This document shows positions 32,234 through 41,902 of a DNA stretch of 64,000 nt, one piece after another. How positions within the stretch are numbered: the stretch's first letter is position 1; every line of letters starts with the position of its first letter. The stretch is from Peptococcaceae bacterium BRH_c4a (lineage in GTDB: Bacteria; Bacillota; Desulfotomaculia; Desulfotomaculales; Desulfocucumaceae), in NCBI GenBank assembly GCA_000961585.1, contig LADN01000096.1, positions 1 to 64,000 of the forward strand, in the 5' to 3' direction. Both the position numbers and the translations under genes were made by a program. The notes under the pieces were generated by a model. That model was not told the origin of the DNA, did no database searches, and saw nothing but the letters and a program-made list of their open reading frames with translations.

Positions 32234-32992
32234 GTGCGAATATTGATTAGCAACGATGACGGTATTTTTGCCGATGGAATAATTGCCCTGAGGGAAAGTT
32301 TGGAAAGCTGCCGGGAGATAAGGAAAATATATGTTGTGGCGCCGGACAGAGAAAGAAGCGCCATAGGCCATGGCATTACCATGCATAAGCCGCTGAGGGC
32401 AAAAGAGGTGCGGTATCCCGGCGAAAAGTCGGTTGGCTGGATGGTGGACGGCACCCCGGCCGACTGCGTCAAACTGGCCCTGGAGGAACTTTTGGGAGAA
32501 CCACCGGACCTTGTGGTGTCCGGCATAAATCAGGGCGCCAACCTGGGAACCGATGTTTTATACTCCGGTACGGTATCTGCGGCAGTGGAGGCCGTTATCT
32601 GCGGATGTCCCGCCATAGCTGTGTCATTTACAGATTTTAAAGACCGCGACTTTACGGTGGCCGCTGATTTTACCGCCAGACTGGTTTCGGTGGTAAAAAA
32701 AGAGGGGCTGCCCAGGGGAACACTGTTAAATGTAAACGTTCCCCCCGGAATGCCCGTGGGGATGAAAGTGGTTCGCCTTGGTAATATGAAATATGTAAAT
32801 ATCTTTGACCGGAGGACAGATCCCAGGGGCCGTGTTTACTACTGGATGGCCGGCGAAGTCATGGATCTGGAGGACAATTGCCCCGACACCGATATCGGTT
32901 CAAACAAACAGGGATATATAACGGTTACACCGGTTCAGATAGATCTTACCAATAAGTGTGAGCTTGAAAGGATCAGGTCCTGGAGAATTTAA
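32234..32992 (+). CDS. surE: 5'/3'-nucleotidase SurE
   Basis: 252 residues. ILISNDDGIFADGI (metal-binding DD) at the N-terminus, APDRERSAIGHGIT, GTPADCVKLAL, VSGINQGANLGTDVLYSGTV. Hydrolyses nucleoside monophosphates. GTG start with GGGAGG upstream, 11 bases after the ypmA-like gene. Confidence 0.95.
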   Translation: MRILISNDDGIFADGIIALRESLESCREIRKIYVVAPDRERSAIGHGITMHKPLRAKEVRYPGEKSVGWMVDGTPADCVKLALEELLGEPPDLVVSGINQGANLGTDVLYSGTVSAAVEAVICGCPAIAVSFTDFKDRDFTVAADFTARLVSVVKKEGLPRGTLLNVNVPPGMPVGMKVVRLGNMKYVNIFDRRTDPRGRVYYWMAGEVMDLEDNCPDTDIGSNKQGYITVTPVQIDLTNKCELERIRSWRI

Positions 32993-32995
32993 GGT

Positions 32996-34540
32996 TTATC
33001 TTTTCATGATAAACCTCATTTTTTTAACATCCGACTCACTTATGCCTCCTATTATGTATAAGACCAAAAAGAATGAGAAGCTTCCGCCAGCCAGATAAAT
33101 GAAAAGACCCGGAAATCCCGGCAAAAGGGAAGGGGCCATGACAGTCTTTAGCTGCAGCATAACCAGAGCGGCGGATATTGAGGCTAAAACAGGCTTAAGC
33201 ACACAGTAAGCCGGATCTATTCTAAGACCGGTAATTCTTTTTAAATCTCTGTAGTTCAAAAGTGACATCAATACATAGGTGCATCCCATGGAAAGGGCGG
33301 TGCCCAGTATACCGAAGCCAGGTATCGAGGTGAGATAATAGATGCCCAGTATTTTGAGCACCGATGCCTTTAACAGGTTTTTAAAAGGTATGCCGGCCCT
33401 TCCCAGACCTTGCAGTATTCCTGTGGTGGTTTGCTGCAGGTAAAGGAAAGGTCCGCTCAGGGCCAGCATCAGCAGCGCATCCCCGGCAGAACGGTATCCG
33501 AAAAGAATCTGGCACAGTTCATGGGGTAAAACAAGGAAGACAGCTGCCACCAGGGAGCCCACCACTATTGTTATGCGAATAGCCTCCTCAATTCGGCTTC
33601 TGACCAGAGGTATCCTGCCCTGGGCTGCGGCATCGCTTACGGCAGGAATCAGGGCGGTGGCCAGGGCAATGGTAATTACCCCGGGGGTGAAAAAAAGAGC
33701 TTCGGCGATTCCCACGAACTGCCCGTAAGTGGCTGTGGAATCACTCATTGACATCCCTGCAAACTGCAGTCTGCGGGGAATGAGCAGGGCGTCAAGGGAC
33801 ATCAGGGCGGTGGACACAAAGCGGGTTAAGGTGACGGGTATACCCAGGTTGAATATTCTTGCCAGCTGCCACGGGGGAGCTTTTACCCCTGGCTGGAAAC
33901 TGAAGCGGGGACGCCTGGTTAAATAAATGTAAAGCATGAATAAGAAACCAAGCAGTTCACCACAAACCACACCCAGGGAAATACCCACCGCAGCGTATTC
34001 AACCCCCCTGGGGAGCAGTATCCAGGCAATGCTTAAGCCGGCGGTAACCCTAACCAGCTGTTCAACCGCCTGGGTTAAGGCAGTGGGTGACATCCTCTGC
34101 AGTCCCTGGAAAAAGCCCCTGAAGGCCGAGCAGATGGACACTATTAAAACCCCGGGAATGAGAGTGACAAAGCATAAATAAACACTTGGATTTGGGAAAA
34201 GGTACCTGACCAACAGTGGTGAAGCAATAACCAGCAGTATGGTAAACAATAGTGCGCTGACACATATAATGGCCAGGGATACCCTGAAAATACGATAAGC
34301 CCCAGGAAGGTTGTTAACCGCCATCTCCTCGGCCACCAGCTTGGAAATGGCCACCGGTATTCCCAGGGAGGCAAGCACCAGCACCATCACATAGATGGGA
34401 AAAATCATGCTGAACAGGCCCACGCCTTCTGGCTTGATCAGCCTCATCATAAATATCTGATATATAAAACCCACGGCCCTGTTAAATATACTGGCGGCCA
34501 GCAGAACAACAGTGCCGTAAAGGAATGACTGAGCGGACAT
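32996..34540 (-). CDS. spoVB: Stage V sporulation protein B-like lipid/polysaccharide flippase
   Basis: 514 residues with 12-14 membrane helices of the MOP/MATE-like flippase superfamily. NRAVGFIYQIFMMRLIKPEG near the N-terminus, AFRGFFQGLQRMSPTALTQA and the GILQGLGRAGIPFKN repeat are typical of SpoVB/YtgP. SpoVB is needed for spore cortex; paralogs flip lipid II. ATG with GGGGTGAG upstream. Convergent with surE, 3 bases between stops. Confidence 0.88.
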   Translation of the reverse strand: MSAQSFLYGTVVLLAASIFNRAVGFIYQIFMMRLIKPEGVGLFSMIFPIYVMVLVLASLGIPVAISKLVAEEMAVNNLPGAYRIFRVSLAIICVSALLFTILLVIASPLLVRYLFPNPSVYLCFVTLIPGVLIVSICSAFRGFFQGLQRMSPTALTQAVEQLVRVTAGLSIAWILLPRGVEYAAVGISLGVVCGELLGFLFMLYIYLTRRPRFSFQPGVKAPPWQLARIFNLGIPVTLTRFVSTALMSLDALLIPRRLQFAGMSMSDSTATYGQFVGIAEALFFTPGVITIALATALIPAVSDAAAQGRIPLVRSRIEEAIRITIVVGSLVAAVFLVLPHELCQILFGYRSAGDALLMLALSGPFLYLQQTTTGILQGLGRAGIPFKNLLKASVLKILGIYYLTSIPGFGILGTALSMGCTYVLMSLLNYRDLKRITGLRIDPAYCVLKPVLASISAALVMLQLKTVMAPSLLPGFPGLFIYLAGGSFSFFLVLYIIGGISESDVKKMRFIMKR

Positions 34541-34819
34541 GTTCTCACCCCTGTGCTATATGTATGTCCGCCGGGTACTGTCTATGAGAAATTCACTGGA
34601 AAAAGCTGCTACTTGATTGCTCTATAAAATGGTAAAATAACTAAAGGATATTTGAGGACCAATGTGGAATATTAAAATTCGGTTAAATAAGTTGCCGTAT
34701 TTTTCCGTTTATGGTTTGCGGTGAATCGGCTCTGTGGGAGCTGTTTTTTATGTTTAGCCGTATTTGAGTATAGAAATACTTTACACAGGTAACATTATTT
34801 ACAAAGGAGGCAAGGGAAT

Positions 34820-36841
34820 TTGAAAAGTTATCCGAGCGATAAGATCCGGAACATAGGGGTAGTGGCGCATGGTGGCGCCGGAAAGTCATCGCTGGTTGAG
34901 GCCATCCTTTTTAACACAGGGGCTGTCAACAGGCTGGGCAGAGTAGAGGACGGGACCACCACCGCCGATTATCATCCCGAGGAAATAAATCGCCAGTTAA
35001 CCATACACGCCAGCTTGGTTCCCTGTGAGTGGAACAACTCTAAGCTGAATTTGTTGGATACCCCCGGATACTCGGATTTTATAGGTGAAGTAAAGGGAGC
35101 AATGAGGGTTGTTGACAGTGCTCTATTTGTTGTTTCGGCTGTTGACGGGGTAGAGGTGCAAACCGAAATCATCTGGGACTTTGCCGATGATAAGGCTATG
35201 CCCCGTATGGTGTTTATAAACAAAATGGAACGTGAAAACTCCAATTTTTATAAAGTGCTGGAGGAGCTGAGGGAAACCTTTACGGCTAATTTCGCCCCGG
35301 TTCAGCTGCCCATAGGCCAGGCCCTGGATTTTAAAGGTGTGGTTGACCTGCTGGGACAGAAGGCCTATACCTTCAAAGACGGTAAGGCCCAGGAAGTTCC
35401 CGTTCCGGGCGATATGGCTGATATAATCGCCGAAAACAGGGAAAAGCTGGTGGAGGCCGCCCTGGAAGGCGATGATGATCTGATGATGAAATATCTTGAG
35501 GGTGAAGAGATCACCCCTGATGAGATTAATACCGGGCTGGCCGCAGGGGTTAAAGCCGGGAAGGTGGTACCGGTTCTTTGCGGATCGGCCACAAAGAATA
35601 TGGCCGTTACAAACCTGATGGACTTCATGGCAGGATATCTGCCGGCCCCCGAGGTTGAAGCCGGCAAGCCCTTCTCGGGACTGGTGTTTAAAACCCTGGC
35701 CGACCCCTATGTGGGCAAGATGAACTTTATTCGTGTATATACCGGTAAGTTAAAGGGCGACATGGTGGTACTGAACTCCAATAAGGAGAAGAATGAAAAA
35801 ATAGGGCAGGTGCTGTTTATCCGGGGCAAGACCACGGCCCCGGCCCAGGAAGTTTTGGCCGGAGACCTGGCAGTGCTGGTTAAGCTCCAGGATACAGACA
35901 CCGGAGAAACACTTTGCGACAAGGATAACCCTGTGGTGATGGAGGGCATAGACTTCCCCGTTCCCACCCTTTCAGTGGCCATAACCCCCAAGAGTAAAGG
36001 GGACGAGGACAAGCTGGGCAGCGCCATGAGCAAGCTCCTGGAAGAGGATAAGACGGTTACGATAAAGAAAAATGTTGAAACCAAGCAAACCCTCGTCACC
36101 GGAATGGGTGAAATGCACCTGGATATAATGATGGAGCGCCTGAAGAGGCGCTACGGTGTGGATATAATCACCGACTCGCCCAGAGTTCCTTACAGGGAAA
36201 CCATACGCGCCGAGGTCAAAGTGGAAGGAAAGCACAAGAAGCAGACGGGCGGACACGGCCAGTACGGACATGTGTGGTTAAAGATGGAACCCCTGCTGGA
36301 CGGTGATTTCCTGTTTGAAGAAGAAGTTTTCGGGGGATCTGTGCCCCGAAACTATTTCCCGGCGGTGGAAAAGGGCGTCCGCGAGGCCATGGCCGAAGGC
36401 GTGCTGGCCGGCTACCCGGTAACCGGAATAAAGACTGTTCTGGTGGACGGATCATACCACCCCGTGGACTCATCGGAACTGGCCTTTAAACTGGCCACTA
36501 TCATTGCCTTTAAAAAGGGAGCCCAGCAGGCCAAACCCGCTCTTCTGGAGCCCATGATGAGTGTTGAGGTCACGGTTCCCGAGAATTTCATGGGAGATGT
36601 AATCAGCGATTTCAACACCAAAAGGGGCCGCATACTGGGTATGGAGCCCGGCGGGAAGAATACCAAGGTAAAGGCCCAGGTTCCCCTTTCCGAGATGTAT
36701 CGCTACGCCATAGATCTGAAATCAATGACCCAGGGCCGGGGATCCTTCTTCATGGAATTCATGGGATACGAGGAAGTGCCGGGCAGACTGGCCGAAGATG
36801 TTATCAAAAAGGCCAAGGCTGCGGCAGAAGCGGAAAAATAG
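34820..36841 (+). CDS. Elongation factor G paralog (EF-G-like GTPase)
   Basis: 673 residues with the full EF-G domain order: GTPase (1-270), beta barrel, and domains III-V (PRVPYRETIRAEVK, GGHGQYGHVWLKMEP, MGDVISDFNTKRGRI). The G1 loop reads AHGGAGKSS at 16-24 instead of AHIDAGKTT, and switch sequences differ (GRVEDGTTTADYHPEE), the hallmark of the EF-G2/FusB-like group in Clostridia. It stands alone, not with rpsL-rpsG-tuf, so it is unlikely to be the main EF-G. TTG start with AAAGGAGGC. Confidence 0.88.
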   Translation: MKSYPSDKIRNIGVVAHGGAGKSSLVEAILFNTGAVNRLGRVEDGTTTADYHPEEINRQLTIHASLVPCEWNNSKLNLLDTPGYSDFIGEVKGAMRVVDSALFVVSAVDGVEVQTEIIWDFADDKAMPRMVFINKMERENSNFYKVLEELRETFTANFAPVQLPIGQALDFKGVVDLLGQKAYTFKDGKAQEVPVPGDMADIIAENREKLVEAALEGDDDLMMKYLEGEEITPDEINTGLAAGVKAGKVVPVLCGSATKNMAVTNLMDFMAGYLPAPEVEAGKPFSGLVFKTLADPYVGKMNFIRVYTGKLKGDMVVLNSNKEKNEKIGQVLFIRGKTTAPAQEVLAGDLAVLVKLQDTDTGETLCDKDNPVVMEGIDFPVPTLSVAITPKSKGDEDKLGSAMSKLLEEDKTVTIKKNVETKQTLVTGMGEMHLDIMMERLKRRYGVDIITDSPRVPYRETIRAEVKVEGKHKKQTGGHGQYGHVWLKMEPLLDGDFLFEEEVFGGSVPRNYFPAVEKGVREAMAEGVLAGYPVTGIKTVLVDGSYHPVDSSELAFKLATIIAFKKGAQQAKPALLEPMMSVEVTVPENFMGDVISDFNTKRGRILGMEPGGKNTKVKAQVPLSEMYRYAIDLKSMTQGRGSFFMEFMGYEEVPGRLAEDVIKKAKAAAEAEK

Positions 36842-36900
36842 ATTTCGAAGGCATAAAAAAAGAGCCTCCGGTGGGGGCTCTTTTTTTATGCCTTCGAAAT
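36842..36900. terminator. Long perfect inverted-repeat terminator after the EF-G paralog
   Basis: A 25-bp perfect inverted repeat, 36842-36866 against 36876-36900, with a 9-base loop. The outer half contains TTCGAAGGCAT, the inner half AAAAAAAGAGCC/GGCTCTTTTTTT. Symmetric, so bidirectional. Confidence 0.85.
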
Positions 36901-36991
36901 AGAACACAGAACACAGAACTCAGAATAGTATATTTTTAAGGTGAATGATTTATATATATGTTATTAAGATCAGGAAAGGATGGAGGTTAGC

Positions 36992-38176
36992 TTGATATAT
37001 TTTGATAATGCCGCCACAACCTGGCCCAAGCCGCCGGATGTTTTGGACGCCATGAGCTATTGTATAAAAGAAGTGGGGGCTAACCCGGGCAGGGCCGGTC
37101 ACAAAATGTCCATCAGGGCCAATGAGATGGTTGACAATACCAGGAAAAAGCTGGCAGGCCTTTTTAATATTGATGCGGCCCAGTATGAAAGAATCGTTTT
37201 TACCTTGAATGCCACCGGGGCATTGAACCTAGCCGTTAAGGGGCTTTTAAAGGGCGGAGATCATGTCGTCACCAGTTCCATGGAGCATAACTCCGTTGGC
37301 CGCCCGCTTAACATACTGGAGAAGAAAGGCGTGCAGGTTACCCGGGTGCAGTGCAGTCAAGACGGAAACCTTGATCCCGGGGATATAAAGAAAGCCATCA
37401 GGCCCAACACCAGGCTCGTTGCCATAACCCATGCCTCAAACGTTACTGGAACAGTTATGCCCATTGAAGAAATAGGGAAGATTACCAGGGGGGCCGGTAT
37501 AGCCTTTCTGGTTGATGCCGCCCAAACCGCCGGTGTATTGGATATAGACGTTAAAAAGATGAATATTGACCTGCTGGCCTTCCCGGGTCATAAAAGCCTG
37601 CTGGGGCCCACAGGCACCGGAGGTCTTTATATCGGCGACGGCATTGTTCTGGAAACACTGCTGGAAGGGGGTACCGGCAGTCAGTCGGAACTTCCCGGAA
37701 TGCCGGAAACCCTTCCCGAAAGATATGAGGCGGGGACACTGAATACCGCCGGTATTTTCGGTCTGGGGGCGGGCATTGATTTTATAGTGGAAAAAGGTAT
37801 AAAGACAATAAGAGACCATGAACTTAATCTAACCAAAAAATTTATTGAAGGATCCCCCAAAATACCCGGAATTAAAATTTTTGGTTCCTTAAACACCGAG
37901 TCCAGGGCACCGGTGGTCTCTTTTCTGATTAACGGAAGGAAAACAGCGGAAATAGGCGGTATTCTTGATAAGAATTATGATATTGCCTGCCGGGCCGGGC
38001 TGCACTGCTCTCCGGACGCTCACCGCACCCTGGGAACCCTTGAACAGAAATTGGTAAGGTTTAGTTTCTCCTTCTTTAATACTGAAAGTGAAGTTAACGC
38101 TGCACTGGGCTACCTGGAGGAGATTGTAACCAAAAATATTACCCTGCCCGGGGGCGAGGGGGGTTGTGGTTGCTAA
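36992..38176 (+). CDS. Cysteine desulfurase-like class V aminotransferase
   Basis: 394 residues, PLP enzyme. MIYFDNAATTWPKPP head, HNSVGRPL (substrate/PLP region), LVDAAQTAG, the PLP lysine in AFPGHKSLLGPTGTG, and RAGLHCSPDAHRTLGT with the catalytic Cys. This is the IscS/SufS-related group often annotated as cysteine desulfurase family. The C-terminus GGEGGCGC is an unusual Gly/Cys tail that could pass sulfur onward. TTG at 36992 with GGAGG upstream; an ATG at 36980 lies on that site. Confidence 0.86.
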   Translation: MIYFDNAATTWPKPPDVLDAMSYCIKEVGANPGRAGHKMSIRANEMVDNTRKKLAGLFNIDAAQYERIVFTLNATGALNLAVKGLLKGGDHVVTSSMEHNSVGRPLNILEKKGVQVTRVQCSQDGNLDPGDIKKAIRPNTRLVAITHASNVTGTVMPIEEIGKITRGAGIAFLVDAAQTAGVLDIDVKKMNIDLLAFPGHKSLLGPTGTGGLYIGDGIVLETLLEGGTGSQSELPGMPETLPERYEAGTLNTAGIFGLGAGIDFIVEKGIKTIRDHELNLTKKFIEGSPKIPGIKIFGSLNTESRAPVVSFLINGRKTAEIGGILDKNYDIACRAGLHCSPDAHRTLGTLEQKLVRFSFSFFNTESEVNAALGYLEEIVTKNITLPGGEGGCGC

Positions 38177-38250
38177 TAGCCGCCCTGCAGGGTGGCTGGG
38201 AATCCAGAATTCAGAATCCAGAATCCAAAATAGTGTGAGCTGCTTTAGTG
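38177..38250. repeat. Heptad-repeat/hairpin unit
   Basis: GCCGCCCTGCAGGGTGGC hairpin, then GGAATCCAGAATTCAGAATCC heptads and AAAATAGTGTGAGCTGCTTTAGTGA, matching the tail seen at 56-80 and 28360-28390. No gene here. Confidence 0.6.
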
Positions 38251-38309
38251 AACCACAAGGGAAATGTATACCCGGCCATAATAACTTCACGCATCTCACT
38301 TCTAAAATT

Positions 38310-38347
38310 AAACAGGTGACGGTTCGATTCTAACCGTCACCTGTTTT
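38310..38347 (+). terminator. Terminator between the aminotransferase and mntA
   Basis: AAACAGGTGACGGTT-CGATTCT-AACCGTCACCTGTTTT, a 15-bp stem with T4. Confidence 0.8.
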
Positions 38348-38433
38348 CGGGTTATAGCTTAAGTTACCCGGTACTAAGTACAACAAAGGCAGAAGCCCAA
38401 TCGAAGTCTTGCTTCTGTCAGGCGGTTGGGGTA

Positions 38434-38442
38434 TGGTATAAT
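38434..38442 (+). promoter_or_regulatory. Extended -10 promoter of mntA
   Basis: TGGTATAAT at 38434-38442. It ends 2 bases before an in-frame ATG at 38445, which therefore cannot lie in the transcript; this decides the mntA start at 38475. Confidence 0.5.
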
Positions 38443-38474
38443 TAATGGAAATATATAACGGTTTGGTGAATGAA

Positions 38475-38900
38475 ATGAAAACATCTGATTTTGAGCCGGT
38501 GCTGGCAGGATATTTTGAAAAAAAAACTGAAGTAATAGCGGCCTACCTATTCGGTTCTTATGCCGAGGGTGTGGCCAGACCGGATAGTGATGTGGATATT
38601 GCTGTTATTATCGAACCCCTGCCGGCAGATACTTTAAAATACCGCCTGGAGGTGATGGAGGATACCCGAAGGCTGGTAAAGATCAAAACCGAAATTGTAA
38701 TTCTTAATGAATCCCCGAGGCTATTGCAGTTTCAGGTCATTCAAAAAGGCAGGGTGATATACGAAAGAAGCGCAGACCAAAGGGCCCTTTTTGAAATGGA
38801 CACAGCCGGCAGGTATTACGATTATAAAAGGTATTTCGACTTTCACGCCAGGCATCTGGCCGAAAGGATAAAGGAGGGCGGACTGGGTGTTAGACAATAG
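38475..38900 (+). CDS. mntA: MntA-type nucleotidyltransferase (antitoxin of HepT/MntA)
   Basis: 141 residues. The minimal nucleotidyltransferase motif GS-x10-DxD is present as LFGSYAEGVARPDSDVDIAV at about 33-52. In type VII toxin-antitoxin systems MntA adenylylates and inactivates the HEPN RNase HepT. The ATG at 38475 has GGTGAAT upstream and suits the promoter. It overlaps the start of a damaged hepT by 14 bases, so the antitoxin is intact while its toxin is not. Confidence 0.85.
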   Translation: MKTSDFEPVLAGYFEKKTEVIAAYLFGSYAEGVARPDSDVDIAVIIEPLPADTLKYRLEVMEDTRRLVKIKTEIVILNESPRLLQFQVIQKGRVIYERSADQRALFEMDTAGRYYDYKRYFDFHARHLAERIKEGGLGVRQ

Positions 38901-39116
38901 CGTAATCCTGGCCCGTCTGGCGAGGCTTGATGAGTATGTATACAGGCTAAAAAGATTTGAATACATTGGTAAAAGGGGATGGTTAACCTTAGAAATATAC
39001 TGGTACATGATTATGCGGAAATAGATGCAAAAAGAGTTCACGGTATACTGACAAAGAGGTTGAAGGATTTTAGCCTTTTTTCGTCTGCGGTGGTTAATTT
39101 TCTGGAAAAAAACTAA
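38887..39116 (+). pseudogene. hepT: Decayed HepT (HEPN RNase toxin)
   Basis: From the GTG at 38887 the frame reads MLDNSVILARLARLDEYVYR then LKRFEYIGKRGW, as the start of HepT, and ends early. In another frame from about 38993, LRNILVHDYAEIDAKRVHGI, with the HEPN R-x4-6-H motif (RNILVH), continues to LEKN and a stop at 39116. The middle (roughly 50 residues, judged from usual HepT length) is missing and the frame is shifted, so no RNase should be made. Confidence 0.8.
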
Positions 39117-39126
39117 ATGTCGGTTA

Positions 39127-39165
39127 AGGGGCCCGATCACAAAAATCGATCGGGCCCCTGTTTTG
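39127..39165 (+). terminator. Terminator after mntA-hepT
   Basis: AGGGGCCCGATC-ACAAAAAT-CGATCGGGCCCCT with TGTTTTGT after it; lies between the convergent mntA and mcm operons. Confidence 0.8.
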
Positions 39166-39184
39166 TCTGCCATAGCTTCAGTCT

Positions 39185-39586
39185 TTAATCAGTCCTTACA
39201 CTGGAACTTATCCATTCAACTATTTTTTCAATTGTGGTTCCCGGGGTGAATACCTCCCTGGCCCAACCGTTCTGTTTTAACATGTCTATATCATAGTCGG
39301 GCACAGTGCCTCCACCCATTACTATTATGTCTTCGGCGCCGTTTTCCCTGAGAAGTTCACATATCCTGGGGAAAATGGTCATGTGGGCGCCTGAAAGTAT
39401 ACTGAGGCCCACCACGTCCACATCTTCCTGAATGGCGGCTTCAACGATCTGTTCCGGGGTCTGGTGAAGCCCGGTGTAAACCACTTCCATACCTGCGTCC
39501 CGCAAACCCCTGGCGATAACCCTGGCGCCCCTGTCATGGCCGTCAAGGCCGGGCTTTGCAACCAATACGCGAATTTTCCTGGCCAT
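39185..39586 (-). CDS. mcmB: Methylmalonyl-CoA mutase, B12-binding small subunit
   Basis: 133 residues. Cobalamin-binding signature DGHDRG at 15-20 (His17 ligates cobalt), then [10 protein letters not shown] and the GGGTVPDYD loop. Together with the large subunit it interconverts succinyl-CoA and methylmalonyl-CoA. The ATG at 39586 has GAGGTGGG upstream; the longer frame to 39709 overlaps mcmA. Last gene of acd-cobO-mcmA-mcmB, 31 bases after mcmA. Confidence 0.93.
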   Translation of the reverse strand: MARKIRVLVAKPGLDGHDRGARVIARGLRDAGMEVVYTGLHQTPEQIVEAAIQEDVDVVGLSILSGAHMTIFPRICELLRENGAEDIIVMGGGTVPDYDIDMLKQNGWAREVFTPGTTIEKIVEWISSSVRTD

Positions 39587-39617
39587 TAGTCCCACCTCGT
39601 CGCTAAAAATGTATTGT

Positions 39618-41279
39618 TTAAAATATAGGCTTTTCCTTGTATTCTCCGAATACCTCCCGGAAAACCCGGATAATTTCACCCTCCGTGGCATATGCCCTGA
39701 CACTTTCAAGTATAAAGGGTATTAAATTTTGGGTTCCGTAAGCCGCCTTCCTTAGCTCGTCCAGTGCGTCACCCACCCTTATATTATCCCGTTCTCTCCG
39801 GAGTTTCCGCAGTCTTTCCGCCTGTTCCTTCTCAATCTGGGGGTCAATTTTCAGTATGTCCATATCCATTTGTTCATCCTGGTTGAGGAATTCATTCACT
39901 CCCACCATAATTATTCTTTTCTTATCAACATCCCGTTGGAATTGATAAGCCGCATCGGCTATTTCCTGCTGGAAGAAGTTCTGGTCGATGGCGGACAGTA
40001 CACCGCCCCGCCTTTCAATTTCCTCGAAATATTTTTCCGCTTCTTCCTCCATTTTGTTGGTGAGGGCCTCAACAAAATATGAACCTGCCAGGGGATCAAT
40101 GACGTTGGCCACCCCGGTTTCGCATGCCAGTATCTGCTGGGTCCGCAGTGCGATCTGAACGGACTTTTCAGTGGGCAGCGCCAGGACCTCATCCATGGAG
40201 TTGGTGTGCAGGGACTGGGTGCCTCCCAGCACGGCCGACAGGGCCTCGTAAGCCGTGCGCACGATATTGATTTCAGGCTGCTGGGCGGTGAGGCTGCAGC
40301 CGGCAGTCTGGGTATGGAAGCGCAGCATCCAGGACTTTGGACTCTTTGCCCCGTACTTTACCTTCATGCGTTTGGCCCAGATCCGCCTTGCCGCCCTGTA
40401 CTTGGCTATCTCCTCAAAGAAATCAATGTGGGCGTTGAAAAAGAATGACAGCCTGGGGGCGAAATCGTCAACATTAAGCCCGGCGGCAATGCCCGCCTCA
40501 ACATAGGCAAAACCGTCGGCCAGGGTAAAGGCCAGTTCCTGGGCCGCGGTGGAACCGGCTTCCCTTATATGGTAGCCGCTTATACTAACGGTATTCCACT
40601 TGGGAACGTGATCCGTTGAGTACGCAAATATATCGGTGATCAGTCTCATGGAAGGATGGGGAGGGAATATCCATGATTTTTGGGCTATATATTCCTTTAA
40701 AATGTCGTTCTGTATTGTGCCGGTAAGTTTTTCAGATGGTACACCCTGTTTTTCACCGGTGGCTATATACATGCACCACAGTATAGAGGCCGGGGCGTTA
40801 ATAGTCATGGAGGTGCTGACCCTGTCCAGGGGTATGCCGCTAAAAAGAGTTTCCATGTCCTGAAGAGAGTCAATGGCCACTCCCACGCGTCCCACCTCAC
40901 CGTAAGCCCGGGGGTGGTCGCTGTCATAGCCCATAATGGTGGGCATGTCGAAGGCAACGCTCAACCCGGTCTGGCCCTTGGCGAGCAGGTACTTGTATCT
41001 TTCATTGGATTCCTTTGCCGTGGCAAAGCCGGCGAACTGCCGCATGGTCCAGAGCCTGCCCCGGTACATATTTGCCTGGACACCCCGGGTAAAAGGATAC
41101 TGGCCCGGCATTCCCAGATCCCTTTGATAATCCAGATCCCCAACATCCAGTGGCGTGTACAGGTCATTTACCGGCAGTGAGGAAACCGTTTCAAATTTAA
41201 AATCACGGTCCTGCATTTTTCTTCTTGAATCATTCCAGGCATCTTTGGCCCTGGTGATTTCATCCAATTTGTGGGTCAT
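39618..41279 (-). CDS. mcmA: Methylmalonyl-CoA mutase, large catalytic subunit
   Basis: 553 residues, the TIM-barrel catalytic part without the B12 domain. [49 protein letters not shown]-like [27 protein letters not shown] and [10 protein letters not shown] are mutase hallmarks. The Tyr in NMYRGR and the Arg in PSMR favour methylmalonyl-CoA over isobutyryl-CoA, although a related acyl-CoA mutase cannot be excluded. The split alpha/B12-subunit form is usual in Clostridia and archaea. ATG with AAGGAGC upstream. Confidence 0.9.
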   Translation of the reverse strand: MTHKLDEITRAKDAWNDSRRKMQDRDFKFETVSSLPVNDLYTPLDVGDLDYQRDLGMPGQYPFTRGVQANMYRGRLWTMRQFAGFATAKESNERYKYLLAKGQTGLSVAFDMPTIMGYDSDHPRAYGEVGRVGVAIDSLQDMETLFSGIPLDRVSTSMTINAPASILWCMYIATGEKQGVPSEKLTGTIQNDILKEYIAQKSWIFPPHPSMRLITDIFAYSTDHVPKWNTVSISGYHIREAGSTAAQELAFTLADGFAYVEAGIAAGLNVDDFAPRLSFFFNAHIDFFEEIAKYRAARRIWAKRMKVKYGAKSPKSWMLRFHTQTAGCSLTAQQPEINIVRTAYEALSAVLGGTQSLHTNSMDEVLALPTEKSVQIALRTQQILACETGVANVIDPLAGSYFVEALTNKMEEEAEKYFEEIERRGGVLSAIDQNFFQQEIADAAYQFQRDVDKKRIIMVGVNEFLNQDEQMDMDILKIDPQIEKEQAERLRKLRRERDNIRVGDALDELRKAAYGTQNLIPFILESVRAYATEGEIIRVFREVFGEYKEKPIF

Positions 41280-41342
41280 ATTGTCATGCTCCTTCCCGGA
41301 AGCTAATTAATTTTTCTACATGATCCGTCATATTCTCATCCC

Positions 41343-41876
41343 TTAGAACTCTATTCCTTCACGGGCCTCCACACCCTGGTAAAAGGGGTGTTTGACCAGA
41401 TTTATCTCGGTAACCAGATCGGCCGCCTCAATTACTTTTTCATGGGCATTCCTTCCGGTAAGCACCAGTTCAACATGGGGGGGCCTGATACTAATCAATT
41501 CCATAACCTGATCCAGTTTAATCAGATTGTAGTCCAGGGCCACGTTTATTTCGTCCAGAATGACAAGGTGGTAACCGCCTCCGGACAGCACTGCCCTGGC
41601 CCGATCAATACCCTTTTGGGCCATCCCGATATCCTCGGAAGAAGGGTTTTCCTTATCCACAAAGGTTTCCAGTCCAAACTGCTCGATGGTCATGTTGGGC
41701 AGGTATTTTTCCGCAGTTATCAGTTCACCATAATTGGTCCAGCCCTTCATGAACTGGATCATCATGACCTTATGCCCGTGACCCGTTGCTCTCATGGCAA
41801 GGCCCAGCGAGGCCGTGGTTTTACCCTTGCCATTTCCGGTATATACCTGCAGGCATCCTCTTCTTATCTGGTCCAT
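41343..41876 (-). CDS. cobO: Cob(I)yrinic acid a,c-diamide adenosyltransferase
   Basis: 177 residues, CobA/BtuR type. P-loop VYTGNGKGKTTASLGLAMRA at about 11-30, MMIQFMKGWTNYGE, VILDEINVALDYNLI and LVLTGRNAHEKVIEAADLVTE. Makes adenosylcobalamin, the cofactor of the adjacent mutase. Sits 63 bases upstream of mcmA in the same operon. Confidence 0.94.
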   Translation of the reverse strand: MDQIRRGCLQVYTGNGKGKTTASLGLAMRATGHGHKVMMIQFMKGWTNYGELITAEKYLPNMTIEQFGLETFVDKENPSSEDIGMAQKGIDRARAVLSGGGYHLVILDEINVALDYNLIKLDQVMELISIRPPHVELVLTGRNAHEKVIEAADLVTEINLVKHPFYQGVEAREGIEF

Positions 41877-41902
41877 GTAAACCCTCCCTTTAAAAATTGA
41901 GC

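Noticed and set aside
38445-38474. Start of mntA at ATG 38445
   Set aside because: A TATAAT ends 2 bases before it, so this ATG would be upstream of the transcription start.
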